The notes under the pieces were generated by a model, which saw nothing but the letters and a program-made list of their open reading frames with translations, was not told the origin of the DNA and ran no database searches. The position numbers and the translations under genes were made by a program. Positions 17,597-26,773 of a DNA stretch of 64,000 bases are shown piece after piece (position 1 is the stretch's first letter; each line of letters opens with the position of its first letter). The stretch is from Pseudomonas sp. Root71 (GTDB taxonomy: Bacteria > Pseudomonadota > Gammaproteobacteria > Pseudomonadales > Pseudomonadaceae). Location of the stretch: positions 126,888 to 190,887 of the forward strand of contig NZ_LMHY01000001.1 in NCBI RefSeq assembly GCF_001429045.1, in the 5' to 3' direction.

Positions 17597-18633
17597 GCCA
17601 GTCCCATACGCACGATCACGATGACCACGCCGGACACGATCACGGTCATGGCGGGCATCACCACCACGGCCATCACCATCACCACGGCGATCCTCAGGAG
17701 GCTGGTCCATTCCCATGGCGTCGGATGGGGTGGGCGGCATTGCTGGTGGCGTTTGCGGTCGCCGCTGCAAGCGTGGTTCAGGTGCGTTCGGGGGAAGCCA
17801 CAGTGATCACGCGCTTCGGCAATCCATCGCGAGTCTTTCTGGAGCCCGGCCTGGGTTGGCGCTGGCCGGCACCGTTCGAGGCGGCAATCCCGGTGGATCT
17901 ACGGCTGCGCACCACGTCCAGCGGTTTGCAGGATGTCGGCACCCGGGACGGTTTGCGCATCATTGTTCAGGCCTACGTGGCTTGGCAGGTGCAGGGCGAT
18001 CCGGACAATGTGCAACGTTTCATGCGCGCGGTGCAGAACCAGCCTGATGAAGCCGCGCGGCAGATTCGTACCTTTGTCGGCTCCGCACTGGAAACCACTG
18101 CCAGCAGTTTTGATTTGGCGAGCCTGGTCAATACCGATGCCAGCCAAGTGCGTATCGCCGATTTCGAAACACAACTGCGCAAGCAAATCGATCAGCAGCT
18201 GCTCACCACGTATGGCGTGCGCGTGTTGCAGGTCGGCATCGAACGATTGACGCTGCCTTCGGTGACGCTCACTGCGACGGTCGACCGGATGCGCGCCGAG
18301 CGTGAAACCATCGCCACTGAGCGCACGGCCATCGGCAAGCGCGAGGCCGCGCAAATTCGTTCCGCCGCCGAGCGCGATGCGCGAATTGTGCAGGCTGATG
18401 CCACCGTGAAAGCGGCAGATATCGAAGCGCAATCGCGGGTGGAAGCGGCGCAGATTTACGGTCGCGCCTACGCGGGGTCGCCGCAGCTCTACAACCTGCT
18501 GCGCTCGCTCGACACTTTGGGCACGGTGGTGACGCCTGGGACCAAGCTGATTTTGCGCACCGATGCCGCACCGTTCCGGGTGTTGGTTGACGGTCCGCCA
18601 AGCCTCGACAACAAATCCGGATCGCAGCCATGA
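17593..18633 (+). CDS. SPFH (HflC/HflK-like) protein with 16-His N-terminal tail
   Basis: 346 residues. Residues 5-31 contain 16 His plus Asp and Gly (SHTHDHDDHAGHDHGHGG then HHHHGHHHHHGD), a strong metal-binding tail. One membrane helix follows (about 46-66), then an SPFH domain (EATVITRFGNPSRVFLEPGLG, LRIIVQAYVAWQVQGDPDNV) and a charged coiled coil. The start is TTG at 17593, with AGGAG upstream and a 4-bp overlap with the previous gene. By HflC topology the tail would be cytosolic, next to the metal ATPase encoded two genes on. It could bind Zn, Ni, Co or Cu, which the sequence cannot separate. Confidence 0.85.
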   Translation: MSQSHTHDHDDHAGHDHGHGGHHHHGHHHHHGDPQEAGPFPWRRMGWAALLVAFAVAAASVVQVRSGEATVITRFGNPSRVFLEPGLGWRWPAPFEAAIPVDLRLRTTSSGLQDVGTRDGLRIIVQAYVAWQVQGDPDNVQRFMRAVQNQPDEAARQIRTFVGSALETTASSFDLASLVNTDASQVRIADFETQLRKQIDQQLLTTYGVRVLQVGIERLTLPSVTLTATVDRMRAERETIATERTAIGKREAAQIRSAAERDARIVQADATVKAADIEAQSRVEAAQIYGRAYAGSPQLYNLLRSLDTLGTVVTPGTKLILRTDAAPFRVLVDGPPSLDNKSGSQP

Positions 18634-19688
18634 GTTTGGTTCCACGTGGAACAAATGAGTTGAGCAGCCCTTGGATTCAGGCTGGGCGCTTGGCGTTTCT
18701 GGCCTTGTATGCGGTAACGGTGTTGGCGGCATTGGCGTGGGCGTTTTCCAATGTGCGGCAGATCGACCCGCAGAATCGCGCAGTGGTTTTGCATTTCGGC
18801 GCGCTGGATCGCATTCAGAATGCCGGGCTGTTGTTGGCCTGGCCGCAACCGTTCGAGCAGGTGATTTTGTTGCCAGCGGCGGATCGGGTGATCGAGCGTC
18901 GGGTGGAAGGTTTGTTGCGCAGTGGTGCCGCGATGCAGGCAGATCGCGTGGCCAGTTTTGCCACGCCCATCAGCGATGCCCTTGCAGGCTCCGGCTATCT
19001 GCTAACGGGTGATGCCGGTGTCGTGCAACTCGATGTGCGGGTTTTCTACAAAGTCACCGAACCCTACGCCTTTGTGCTTCAAGGCGAACATGTGTTGCCC
19101 GCATTGGATCGCTTGGTCACCCGTAGCGCTGTGGCACTCAGCGCCGCACGGGATCTGGACACTATCCTGGTCGCTCGCCCGGAATTGATCGGCGCTGACA
19201 GTCAGGCGGCGGAGCGACGCGAGCGCTTACGAGGCGATCTGGTACAGGGCATCAATCAACGGCTGGCCGAACTCACCGCGACGGGGCAGGGACTGGGGAT
19301 CGAAGTGGCGCGGGTCGATGTGCAATCGAGTCTGCCAAGCCCGGCGGTCAATGCCTTCAATGCGGTACTCACAGCGAGTCAGCAGGCCGACAAAGCCGTG
19401 GCTAATGCGCGTACCGAAGCCGAAAAGCTGACGCAAACTGCCAACGAGCAAGCCGACAGAACACTGCAAGTCGCCCATGCCCAGGCCAGTGAACGACTGG
19501 CCAAAGCATCCACCGACACGGCCACGGTGTTGAGCCTGGCCAAGGCGCAACAACAGGGCACTGACCCGCAAATGCTGCTGCGCATCTATCGCGAGCGGAT
19601 GCCGAAAATTCTTGGCCAGGCCGGTTCGGTCACGACGGTCGATCCCAAAGACGATTCCCGCCTGATCATTCAGGGAGCTGCACAATGA
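18630..19688 (+). CDS. SPFH (HflK-like) membrane protein
   Basis: 352 residues. A single N-terminal membrane helix (about 20-42) is followed by an SPFH domain with NRAVVLHFGALDRIQNAGLLLAWP split over residues 52-75, and VQLDVRVFYKVTEPYAFVLQ. The C-terminal coiled coil (about 240-320) is Ala/Gln-rich. It starts by an ATGA overlap with the previous gene and ends by an ATGA overlap with the P-type ATPase. It probably assembles with the other two SPFH proteins into a hetero-oligomeric ring, as HflK and HflC do. It is not the FtsH-associated hflKC pair, which belongs to the hfq/hflX locus elsewhere. Confidence 0.83.
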   Translation: MSLVPRGTNELSSPWIQAGRLAFLALYAVTVLAALAWAFSNVRQIDPQNRAVVLHFGALDRIQNAGLLLAWPQPFEQVILLPAADRVIERRVEGLLRSGAAMQADRVASFATPISDALAGSGYLLTGDAGVVQLDVRVFYKVTEPYAFVLQGEHVLPALDRLVTRSAVALSAARDLDTILVARPELIGADSQAAERRERLRGDLVQGINQRLAELTATGQGLGIEVARVDVQSSLPSPAVNAFNAVLTASQQADKAVANARTEAEKLTQTANEQADRTLQVAHAQASERLAKASTDTATVLSLAKAQQQGTDPQMLLRIYRERMPKILGQAGSVTTVDPKDDSRLIIQGAAQ

Positions 19689-21595
19689 CTGCTCAAATCG
19701 CCGCTGCACCGAGCCTGTTGTCTTCGGCCGAACAGCGCCGCGCCGCGCGCCAGTTGACCCTGGCCATGCTTGCATTGGGCCTGCTCGCGCTGGGCTTGAT
19801 CTGGCGCTGGCTGGCGCCGGAACAGACCGGCGTCAGCCAACTGCTGCTGGGGTTTGCCTCGTTGTTGGTCGCCGTGCCGGTCATGCGCTCGGCCTGGTAC
19901 AGCCTGCGCTATCCAAGCTTGCATGGCATCACCGATCAATTGATCGCCCTGGCCATGCTGGGTGCCTGGGCCACCGGGGATCTGCTGACGGCGGCTCTGT
20001 TGCCGATCATCATGATCTTCGGTCACGTGCTGGAGGAGCGCAGCGTGATCGGTTCCCAGGAGGCGATTCACGCCCTCGGCAAACTGACCCGCAGTCACGC
20101 GCGCAAAGTTCAGGCGGACGGCTCCGTCATCGAAGTCGACAATGGCACGCTCAAGGCCGGCGACCTGATTGAGGTCCGCGCGGGGGACCGGGTGCCGGCG
20201 GATGGTCGGGTATTGTCCGGTCAGGCCAGTCTGGACACCGCCTCCATTACTGGCGAATCGGTACCGATGGAGGCGGGCGTCGGCATGTCGGTGTTCGGTG
20301 GCGCGATCAACCTCGACGGTTTGCTGCGGATTGAGGTGACCCGCACCGGCCAGGAGTCGACCCTCGGCAAAGTCATCGCCCTGATGCAAAACGCCGAGCG
20401 CTCGAAACCGCCGATCACTCGTCTGCTGGAGCGTTACGCCGGCAGCTATATGGTGCTGGTGTTGCTGCTGGCGGCGGTGACCTGGTTTATCACCAACAAC
20501 GCTCAAGCGATGCTCGCCGTGTTGGTGGCGGCCTGTCCTTGTGCGCTGGTGTTATCGGCACCGGCGACGGCGATTGCCGGGGTGGCGGTAGCGGCACGCC
20601 ACGGGATTCTGATCCGCAGTTCTGCGTTCCTCGAAGAGTTGGCGGACCTGACTTCGCTGGTGGTCGACAAGACCGGGACGCTGACCTTCGGCACCTTGCG
20701 CCTGCAATCCATCGACAGCCCGCTGGAGGATCGCAGCCCTGTCCTCACGCTCGCTGCCAGCCTCGGTTCGGCCAGCAGTCACCCGGTCAGTCGTGCGCTC
20801 GCGGGGTTGGTGACCCAGGAGCATTTCCTGCTGCTTTCCGACATTCATGAGCGCCAGGGCCTGGGCGTGGTGGCGATGACCGGGCAGGGCAAAGCGGCGC
20901 TCGGTCGGCCGGAGTTGTTTGCGCAACTGGGCATCAGCACAACGGCGGTTCCCGATCATGACGGTCCGATTGCCGGGTTGGCGCTCAATGGTGAATTCCT
21001 CGCCTGGCTGTTGTTGGCCGACAGCGTCAAACCCGAGGCGCAGTTTGCCTTGGGTGAGTTGCGTGAATTGGGCTTGGGTCGCCAGTTGTTGCTCACCGGT
21101 GACCGCCACAGCGTCGCGCAAACGCTCGCTCGGGATGTCGGGATCAGTGACGTCGAAGCGCAAGCCCTGCCCGAAGACAAACTCAACCGCGTGCTGAAAG
21201 AAATCGACAGCGGTTTCCGGCCGATGGTGGTCGGAGATGGCATCAACGACTCCCTGGCCCTCAAGGCTGGCGTGGTGGGTGTGGCCATGGGCGCGGGCGG
21301 TGCGGACATCGCCCTGGCATCGGCGGACATCGTGCTGATCGGCAGTGACCTGCGCCGCCTCGGCACCTGCGTGCGCCTGAGTCGTCAGTGCCGCCAGACA
21401 TTACAGGTGAATGTGGTCATCGGTCTGGGCTGGACCCTGGCTATCGTGGCCTTCGCCGCGTTTGGCTGGCTCGGCGCTGCCGGGGCGATGATTGCGGCGC
21501 TGCTGCATAACCTCAGCACCTTGCTGGTGTTGGGTAACGCCGGTCGTTTGCTGCGGTTTCAGGAGCCGTTGCTCAAGCTCAAGGACGAAGCCTGA
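19685..21595 (+). CDS. P1B-type heavy-metal-translocating ATPase, lacking an N-terminal metal-binding domain
   Basis: 636 residues with all core P-type motifs: the actuator loop SITGESVP, the membrane metal site CPC in VAACPCALVLSAP, the phosphorylation site DKTGTLTFG, SSHPVSRAL in the nucleotide domain, and GDGINDSLALKAGV at the hinge. There is no N-terminal CxxC or His-rich domain. The last membrane pair carries ALLHNLSTLLVLGNAGRLL instead of the Asp of ZntA-type zinc pumps, so the metal is not assigned. It exports a soft or transition metal from the cytosol. It is the last gene of a coupled operon with three SPFH proteins; the His-rich tail of one of these may replace the missing domain. 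Confidence 0.9.
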   Translation: MTAQIAAAPSLLSSAEQRRAARQLTLAMLALGLLALGLIWRWLAPEQTGVSQLLLGFASLLVAVPVMRSAWYSLRYPSLHGITDQLIALAMLGAWATGDLLTAALLPIIMIFGHVLEERSVIGSQEAIHALGKLTRSHARKVQADGSVIEVDNGTLKAGDLIEVRAGDRVPADGRVLSGQASLDTASITGESVPMEAGVGMSVFGGAINLDGLLRIEVTRTGQESTLGKVIALMQNAERSKPPITRLLERYAGSYMVLVLLLAAVTWFITNNAQAMLAVLVAACPCALVLSAPATAIAGVAVAARHGILIRSSAFLEELADLTSLVVDKTGTLTFGTLRLQSIDSPLEDRSPVLTLAASLGSASSHPVSRALAGLVTQEHFLLLSDIHERQGLGVVAMTGQGKAALGRPELFAQLGISTTAVPDHDGPIAGLALNGEFLAWLLLADSVKPEAQFALGELRELGLGRQLLLTGDRHSVAQTLARDVGISDVEAQALPEDKLNRVLKEIDSGFRPMVVGDGINDSLALKAGVVGVAMGAGGADIALASADIVLIGSDLRRLGTCVRLSRQCRQTLQVNVVIGLGWTLAIVAFAAFGWLGAAGAMIAALLHNLSTLLVLGNAGRLLRFQEPLLKLKDEA

Positions 21596-21774
21596 ATGCG
21601 AATGCTCTAAACCGGGTGATCACGGTGCTTAATCTTTTTTAGAACTGTGCGCCCGGTTCGTAGTCATTGGAAATGAGGGCACATCTTTTTGTGCGTTCGC
21701 GGCGGCAGGTGTGGGCTTCGCGAATCATTGAAAACGGCTGTTAATTCGATAGCCAGCTATTTTTCAAAGATGGT

Positions 21775-21781
21775 CTACCCT
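21775..21781 (+). promoter_or_regulatory. Possible sigma-S -10 element (CTACCCT) of cfaB
   Basis: CTACCCT lies 32 bp upstream of the cfaB start, close to the RpoS-preferred CTATACT, with no good -35 upstream. CFA synthase genes in Pseudomonas are RpoS-dependent in stationary phase, which supports the reading. The exact hexamer is uncertain. Confidence 0.3.
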
Positions 21782-21813
21782 CTGATCAGACGTCTGAAAC
21801 AAGGGGAATTTCC

Positions 21814-22998
21814 ATGCTCGCGCAACTTCCACCGGCCTTACAGAATCTGCAATTACCGCTTCGCCTGAGACTCTGGGATGGCCATGAACTCAATCTGGGA
21901 CCGGCGCCCAGCGTCACGATTGTGGTCAAGGATCCACAAATGGTCACTCAGTTTACCCATCCAAGCCTGGACGCCCTCGGTGCTGCGTTTGTCGAAGGCA
22001 AACTGGAACTCGAAGGCTCCATCAGCGAAGTGATCCGCGTCTGCGATGAATGGAGCCAGGCGTTGCTGGACGAAGACGACGACAACCAGCCTGTCCGTAG
22101 TGCCCATGACAAAGAGACTGACGCCAAGGCGATTTCCTACCACTACGACCTTTCCAACGCGTTCTATCAACTGTGGCTCGACAGCGATATGGCGTATTCC
22201 TGCGCTTACTTCGAGACCGGCAGCGAAAGCCTCGAGCAGGCCCAGCAAGCCAAGTTCCGTCATTTGTGCCGCAAGCTGCGCCTGCAGCCCGGCGAATATC
22301 TGCTGGATGTGGGTTGCGGGTGGGGCGGATTGGCGCGTTATGCGGCGCGGGAGTTTGGCGCGAAAGTGTTCGGTATCACCCTCAGCAAGGAGCAGTTGGC
22401 CCTGGCCCGGGAACGCGTAAAAGCGGAGGGCCTGGAGGATCTGGTCGAACTGCAACTGCTCGACTATCGCGATCTGCCGCAGGATGGCCGTTTCGACAAG
22501 GTTGTCAGCGTCGGCATGTTCGAACACGTCGGCCACGCCAATTTGGCGGAGTACTGCAAGACCCTGTTCGGTGCGGTGAAAGAGGGCGGCCTGGTGATGA
22601 ATCACGGGATCACCGCCAAATACACCGATGGCCGTCCGGTGGGACGCGGTGCCGGCGAATTCATCGAGAAATACGTGTTCCCCAACGGCGAACTGCCGCA
22701 CCTTTCAATGATCTCTGCCGAGATCAGTGAGGCCGGGCTGGAGATCGTCGACGTCGAAAGCTTGCGCCTGCACTACGCACGCACGCTCGATCACTGGAGC
22801 GAGCGCCTGGAGGACAACCTCGAAGCGGCGTCCAAACTCGTACCGGAACAAGCCCTGCGTATCTGGCGGCTGTACCTGGCCGGTTGCGCTTACGCGTTTG
22901 CCCGGGGCTGGATCAACCTGCACCAGATTCTCGCGGTGAAGGCCCACGCCGATGGCAGTCATGAACTGCCATGGACCCGTGACGATATCTACCTCTAG
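21814..22998 (+). CDS. cfaB: Cyclopropane-fatty-acyl-phospholipid synthase
   Basis: 394 residues. It adds a methylene from S-adenosylmethionine across the cis double bond of membrane phospholipid acyl chains in stationary phase. Visible marks are the conserved [20 protein letters not shown], the SAM-binding [19 protein letters not shown], and [14 protein letters not shown]. The N-terminal lipid-binding domain covers about 1-100. Length is slightly above E. coli Cfa (382). It converges on the cardiolipin synthase gene with a 4-bp overlap of stops, so two membrane-lipid enzymes meet tail to tail. From memory the order lpd3-cfaB-cls is also found in P. putida, without the SPFH operon between the first two. 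Confidence 0.93.
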   Translation: MLAQLPPALQNLQLPLRLRLWDGHELNLGPAPSVTIVVKDPQMVTQFTHPSLDALGAAFVEGKLELEGSISEVIRVCDEWSQALLDEDDDNQPVRSAHDKETDAKAISYHYDLSNAFYQLWLDSDMAYSCAYFETGSESLEQAQQAKFRHLCRKLRLQPGEYLLDVGCGWGGLARYAAREFGAKVFGITLSKEQLALARERVKAEGLEDLVELQLLDYRDLPQDGRFDKVVSVGMFEHVGHANLAEYCKTLFGAVKEGGLVMNHGITAKYTDGRPVGRGAGEFIEKYVFPNGELPHLSMISAEISEAGLEIVDVESLRLHYARTLDHWSERLEDNLEAASKLVPEQALRIWRLYLAGCAYAFARGWINLHQILAVKAHADGSHELPWTRDDIYL

Positions 22999-24434
22999 AG
23001 AACCGGCGAAATAAGCCGGGCGACCCGCATGCCGACCTGCTGCAGGCGGTGGGTCTCCCGGCCTTCTCCTTTGGCGATTTCGTGGGCGTTGGCGAAATCA
23101 TCGTTGAGCATCTGTTCCACCTCGGCGGCAAAGGCGCGGTCGACGGTCAGCAGCATCACTTCAAAATTCAGCCGGAACGACCGGTTGTCCAGGTTGGCGC
23201 TGCCGATGGCGCTGATTTCGCTGTCGATCAACACCACTTTCTGGTGCAGGAATCCGGGCTCGTAACGGAACACCCGCACACCGGCGCGCACTGCTTCGAA
23301 GGCGTAGAGGCTGGAGGCGGCGTAGACGATTCGGTGGTCGGGTCGAGACGGCAACAGCAGCCGTACATCCACACCCCGCAGCACCGCCAGGCGCAACGCT
23401 GCGAACACGGCTTCATCGGGGATGAAGTACGGGCTGGTGATCCAGACCCGTTCCGTCGCCGCATGGATCGCTTCGACAAAGAACAGAGAGCAGGTTTCGT
23501 AGGCGTCTGCCGGGCCGCTGGCGAGCAACTGGCACAGCACGCCGTCTTCCGGGTAAACCTCGGGCAGGATCAGTGGCGGCAGGGCATGAGCCACCCAGAA
23601 CCAGTCTTCAGCGAAAGACTCCTGCATGCACGCCACCACTGGCCCGCGCACTTGCACGTGGGTATCGCGCCAGGGGGCCAGGGGCGGTTTTTCGCCCATG
23701 TATTCATCACCGACGTTGTGCCCGCCGACGAAGCCGAGAATGCCGTCTACGACCACTATCTTGCGATGGTTGCGGAAGTTCACCTGAAAGCGATTGAACC
23801 AGCCACTACGGGGGCCAAAAGCCTTGACCTCGACTCCGCCATCACGCAAAGCCTGCACGTACCCGTTGGGCAGGGAGTGACTGCCGATTCGGTCATACAA
23901 CAGGTAGATCGCCACGCCTTCGGCGGCTTTCTTCAACAGCAAAGTCTGCAGGAGTTGGCCTAGGCGGTCGTCGTGGACGATGAAAAACTGGATCAGCACG
24001 GCTTCTTTGGCCTGGCTGATGGCATCAAAAATGGCGTCGAATGTCGCCTGGCCGTTGATCAACAGCCGCGTCTGGTTATTGGCCAGGCAGGGCATGTGTC
24101 CGAGCTTGGGCATCGCTCTGAGTGAGGCGTAGGCAGAAGACGCGCGGGCGGTGAGCGCTTCCTCTACCCAAGGTCGCCAGTTGAGTTCGGAAACGGCCTT
24201 GCGCATCTCCTCGTTGGCCTGCCGCCGCGCCTTGATATAGCCATCAAAGGTGCTGCGGCCGAACATCAGGTACGGGATCAGCGTGAGGTAAGGGATGAAA
24301 AACAGCGACAGGGCCCAGGCGATCGAGCCTTGGGCGGTACGGACGGTCAACACGGCATGTATGGCCGCGATCATGCCCAGCGAGTGCAACAGGGCGATGG
24401 TATAACCGAAAATATGCGGTCCGAAATAATCCAT
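22995..24434 (-). CDS. clsA: Cardiolipin synthase A
   Basis: 479 residues. It condenses two phosphatidylglycerols to cardiolipin and glycerol at the inner membrane. Two N-terminal membrane helices (about 10-30 and 38-58) precede two phospholipase-D domains with HKD-type motifs: [17 protein letters not shown] near 230 and [20 protein letters not shown] near 405. Length and order fit ClsA. The leftward gene ends inside the last codons of cfaB (4-bp overlap). Confidence 0.93.
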   Translation of the reverse strand: MDYFGPHIFGYTIALLHSLGMIAAIHAVLTVRTAQGSIAWALSLFFIPYLTLIPYLMFGRSTFDGYIKARRQANEEMRKAVSELNWRPWVEEALTARASSAYASLRAMPKLGHMPCLANNQTRLLINGQATFDAIFDAISQAKEAVLIQFFIVHDDRLGQLLQTLLLKKAAEGVAIYLLYDRIGSHSLPNGYVQALRDGGVEVKAFGPRSGWFNRFQVNFRNHRKIVVVDGILGFVGGHNVGDEYMGEKPPLAPWRDTHVQVRGPVVACMQESFAEDWFWVAHALPPLILPEVYPEDGVLCQLLASGPADAYETCSLFFVEAIHAATERVWITSPYFIPDEAVFAALRLAVLRGVDVRLLLPSRPDHRIVYAASSLYAFEAVRAGVRVFRYEPGFLHQKVVLIDSEISAIGSANLDNRSFRLNFEVMLLTVDRAFAAEVEQMLNDDFANAHEIAKGEGRETHRLQQVGMRVARLISPVL

Positions 24435-24566
24435 GGGGGCTGCCTTGCTCCTGAAGATTCAGTGCTTAACAGACCATGTTCCGTGCAGAATGTCGCTAAT
24501 TAATTCGCCCATGAACCGAAGCTTGCGGCTGACGTCTAACGGCCACTACTGATCAGGAGTTACTCG

Positions 24567-25088
24567 ATGAACGTTCGTCTGCTGGGTTTGGCCATGGCAC
24601 TGGGTTTGGCACTTCCTGTGGCGGCTCACGCGCAAATGCTGCAACCAGGATTGTGGGAGATGACCACGAGCAACATGAAGGTCGACGAGCAGAATATGCC
24701 GGACCTGCAATTGATCCTCGGCCAGATCCAGAGCCAGATGACCCCTGAGCAGCGCGCCCAACTGGAAAAGCAGGGCATCACCATGGGCGGAAAAGGGATC
24801 CGGGCGTGCCTGACCCCTGAGCAGGTCAAGACCGACAACATCCCGCTGACCGATCCGCAGTCTGGCTGCAAACAGGAAATCACCGACCGCTCCGGCAATC
24901 AGTGGAAATTCCGTTTCAGTTGCCCGAGAGCCCAGGGTGCCGGCGTGGCGACGTTCCTCAGTGATCGCGAATTCACCACCAAGGTCAACGGGACGTTCAA
25001 CGCCACCGGCATTCAGCAGAAGGGCAGCCTCGAATCCCGCGCCGTCTGGTTGGGGCAGGATTGCGGCACGGTGAAGCCAAGAGCTTAA
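24567..25088 (+). CDS. DUF3617 periplasmic protein
   Basis: 173 residues with a Sec signal peptide (1-22, MNVRLLGLAMALGLALPVAA, cleaved near AHA). The DUF3617 pattern is present: QPGLWEMTTSNM at the mature N-terminus, IRACLTPEQV in the middle and the paired Cys of CKQEITD and FSCPRAQ. AGGAG is well placed before the ATG. The function of the family is unknown; it is a single-domain periplasmic protein. A composite REP-like element follows. Confidence 0.8.
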   Translation: MNVRLLGLAMALGLALPVAAHAQMLQPGLWEMTTSNMKVDEQNMPDLQLILGQIQSQMTPEQRAQLEKQGITMGGKGIRACLTPEQVKTDNIPLTDPQSGCKQEITDRSGNQWKFRFSCPRAQGAGVATFLSDREFTTKVNGTFNATGIQQKGSLESRAVWLGQDCGTVKPRA

Positions 25089-25090
25089 AA

Positions 25091-25195
25091 GCTTCGTCGG
25101 ATCGCCTTCGCGAGCAAGCCCGCTCCCACACTGGATCTGTGGTGTTCACAAAACCAATGTGGGAGCAGGCTTGGTCCGGGCGGCGTTCCGACGAA
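25091..25195. repeat. Nested REP-like inverted repeats
   Basis: Outer arms CTTCGTCGGA / TCCGACGAAG enclose inner arms CAAGCCCGCTCCCACA / TGTGGGAGCAGGCTTG (one mismatch). The inner unit is the common P. fluorescens repeat also seen at 59601-59628, and the outer unit matches the repeat at 13944-13995. It separates two convergent genes and may act as terminator for both. Confidence 0.7.
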
Positions 25196-25213
25196 GGCGT
25201 CCACCCAGCCTCC

Positions 25214-26092
25214 CTAGATCCCCGGCCGACTCAACCACTCACACGCCGCCTCGACAGCCATCCGGCCAAAATCCTCCCCCGTGCGGCTGCGCACACTGAC
25301 AAACCCCCCAGCCTGTTCCTTTTCACCAACCACGACCAGGTACGGCACGGTCTGGCTGTGCTGGCGAATCTTGTAGCGGACTTTTTCGTTTCGCAGATCG
25401 GCCTTGGCGCGCAAGCCTTTTTGGCGCAAGGATTCGGTCACCGCTTGGGCATAAGTTGCCTGGCGGTCATCCATGCTCACGACGACCACATGGGGTGGAA
25501 CGCGCCAGTGTTGCAGTTCCTGATGGCTGGACCAGCAGGTGCCGTAGATCCGTTGCTGTAACGTGCCGCTGATGTGATCGAGGGCAAAGGCCTGCAAGAC
25601 TTTGGTGGTGGGGACGTGCGGTCCGTGACTTTGGTACTCGGTGTCCCCCAGACGGTACAGCGGCACTGCTTCGCGCGCCGGCCGTCGACGGATCGAGTGA
25701 TTGGTCGCTGCCAGTGACTGCATGCGCGCTTCGATGAGGGGCAGGTCTGCCGGGGTCAGCGGTTGCTCGACTGTGAACTCGTAAAAGAAACCGTCACCCA
25801 ATTCCTTTCCCGCACGCATTTGCGCATGAGGGTGCAGTTGCTTGACCGCCATGGCCAGCATCAACGCGCAGGAGCGGCGCAGGATCTCCAAGCCATCCGG
25901 CTCCCGGGGGGTGACAATGCTGACGCGGGCATCCGCCTCGATCAGGTATTCGCAGTCCACCAATACACCATTGACTCGACCTGCTACGGCTGCGCTGGCC
26001 AGTTCGAGACCGATGCTGGCGGCCATCTCGTGCACGGACAGTGGCTGGTCGTATTCACGCAATGAACCATCGGGCAGGGTGATCTGGATCAT
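25214..26092 (-). CDS. ThrRS-derived protein lacking the catalytic core (TGS + remnant SAD + anticodon-binding domain)
   Basis: 292 residues against ~640 for ThrRS. Residues 1-60 are a TGS domain (ITLPDGSLREYD). About 65-185 match a shortened tRNA_SAD editing domain (LEILRRSCALMLAMAVKQL, GPHVPTTKVLQAFALDHISG, QRIYGTCW). From about 197 it jumps straight to the ThrRS anticodon-binding domain (RAKADLRNEKVRYKIRQH). The class II aminoacylation core, with its zinc ligands, is cleanly absent. In the editing site H73 and H77 (E. coli numbering) become Arg and Leu, and C182 becomes Ser. It cannot aminoacylate. It is the last gene of the Zur-type operon, 120 bp after the carbonic anhydrase. The ATG start aligns with ThrRS; the GTG at 26107 is an alternative. 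Confidence 0.85.
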   Translation of the reverse strand: MIQITLPDGSLREYDQPLSVHEMAASIGLELASAAVAGRVNGVLVDCEYLIEADARVSIVTPREPDGLEILRRSCALMLAMAVKQLHPHAQMRAGKELGDGFFYEFTVEQPLTPADLPLIEARMQSLAATNHSIRRRPAREAVPLYRLGDTEYQSHGPHVPTTKVLQAFALDHISGTLQQRIYGTCWSSHQELQHWRVPPHVVVVSMDDRQATYAQAVTESLRQKGLRAKADLRNEKVRYKIRQHSQTVPYLVVVGEKEQAGGFVSVRSRTGEDFGRMAVEAACEWLSRPGI

Positions 26093-26212
26093 GGTCGGCG
26101 TACTCACGTGCTTCTAACGAGCGTTATCGCATAAACCGTAGGGGTAAACATTAAGACGTTTGTCGTGCCAGGCAATTTGTCCTGACACGATGGCTGTTTT
26201 TGGCCACCCGCG

Positions 26213-26773
26213 TCAGAACTCGTTTTGCAGGGCTTTGTAGCCGCGCACCAGATCGACGTTGGTGCGCGCCACGTCTTCGGAAAACTCCGAGGCACTGACA
26301 CTTACCGGCGGGTATTGCGAGAGGTCGGTGTTGGGGCCAATCCGCGTGGTGGAGGGCACGTAGAAGGCTTCAGGCAGGTCACGACCGTCCACCACCGAGT
26401 TGTGCCGCACCACGCAACCGTCACCGACCACACAGTTGAACAGTACGCTGTTGAAGCCGATGAACACTCGATTGCCCACGATGCAGGGACCATGCACGAT
26501 CGAGCGGTGGGCGATGGAACTGAACTCGCCAATGGTCACCGCCGCACCGGATTTGGAATGGATCACCACGCCGTCCTGGATGTTCGAGTTGGCACCGATG
26601 GTGATCGGCTGCATGTCGCCTGAGTCATCGACTTCGTCTGCGCGGATCACCGCGTAGGGCCCGACGAACACGTTCTCGCCGATCACCACTTTGCCGCAGA
26701 TGATCGCCGTCTTGTCGACGTAGGCCGACTCGGCAATCAGCGGTAAATCTCCGGAAGGGTTCTTGCGGATCAT
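26213..26773 (-). CDS. Gamma-class carbonic anhydrase (Cam-like hexapeptide-repeat protein)
   Basis: 186 residues of left-handed beta-helix repeats (CGKVVIGENVFVGPYAVIRA, TIGANSNIQDGVVIHS). Metal-ligand histidines are in place: VVIHSK and the pair in SSIAHRSIVHGP. An acidic loop after IRADE (VDDSGDMQP) matches true Cam-type enzymes rather than the YrdA group. It hydrates CO2 to bicarbonate; gamma enzymes can use Fe or Co instead of Zn. The start codon overlaps the stop of the metal-binding protein gene (ATGA), within the Zur-type operon. From memory P. aeruginosa also has a gamma-CA next to folE2. Confidence 0.85.
   Translation of the reverse strand: MIRKNPSGDLPLIAESAYVDKTAIICGKVVIGENVFVGPYAVIRADEVDDSGDMQPITIGANSNIQDGVVIHSKSGAAVTIGEFSSIAHRSIVHGPCIVGNRVFIGFNSVLFNCVVGDGCVVRHNSVVDGRDLPEAFYVPSTTRIGPNTDLSQYPPVSVSASEFSEDVARTNVDLVRGYKALQNEF

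Noticed and set aside
15638..19688. Housekeeping hflK/hflC pair
   Set aside because: The classical pair lies in the hfq-hflX region. Here there are three divergent SPFH genes, one polytopic and one His-tailed, coupled to a P-type ATPase.
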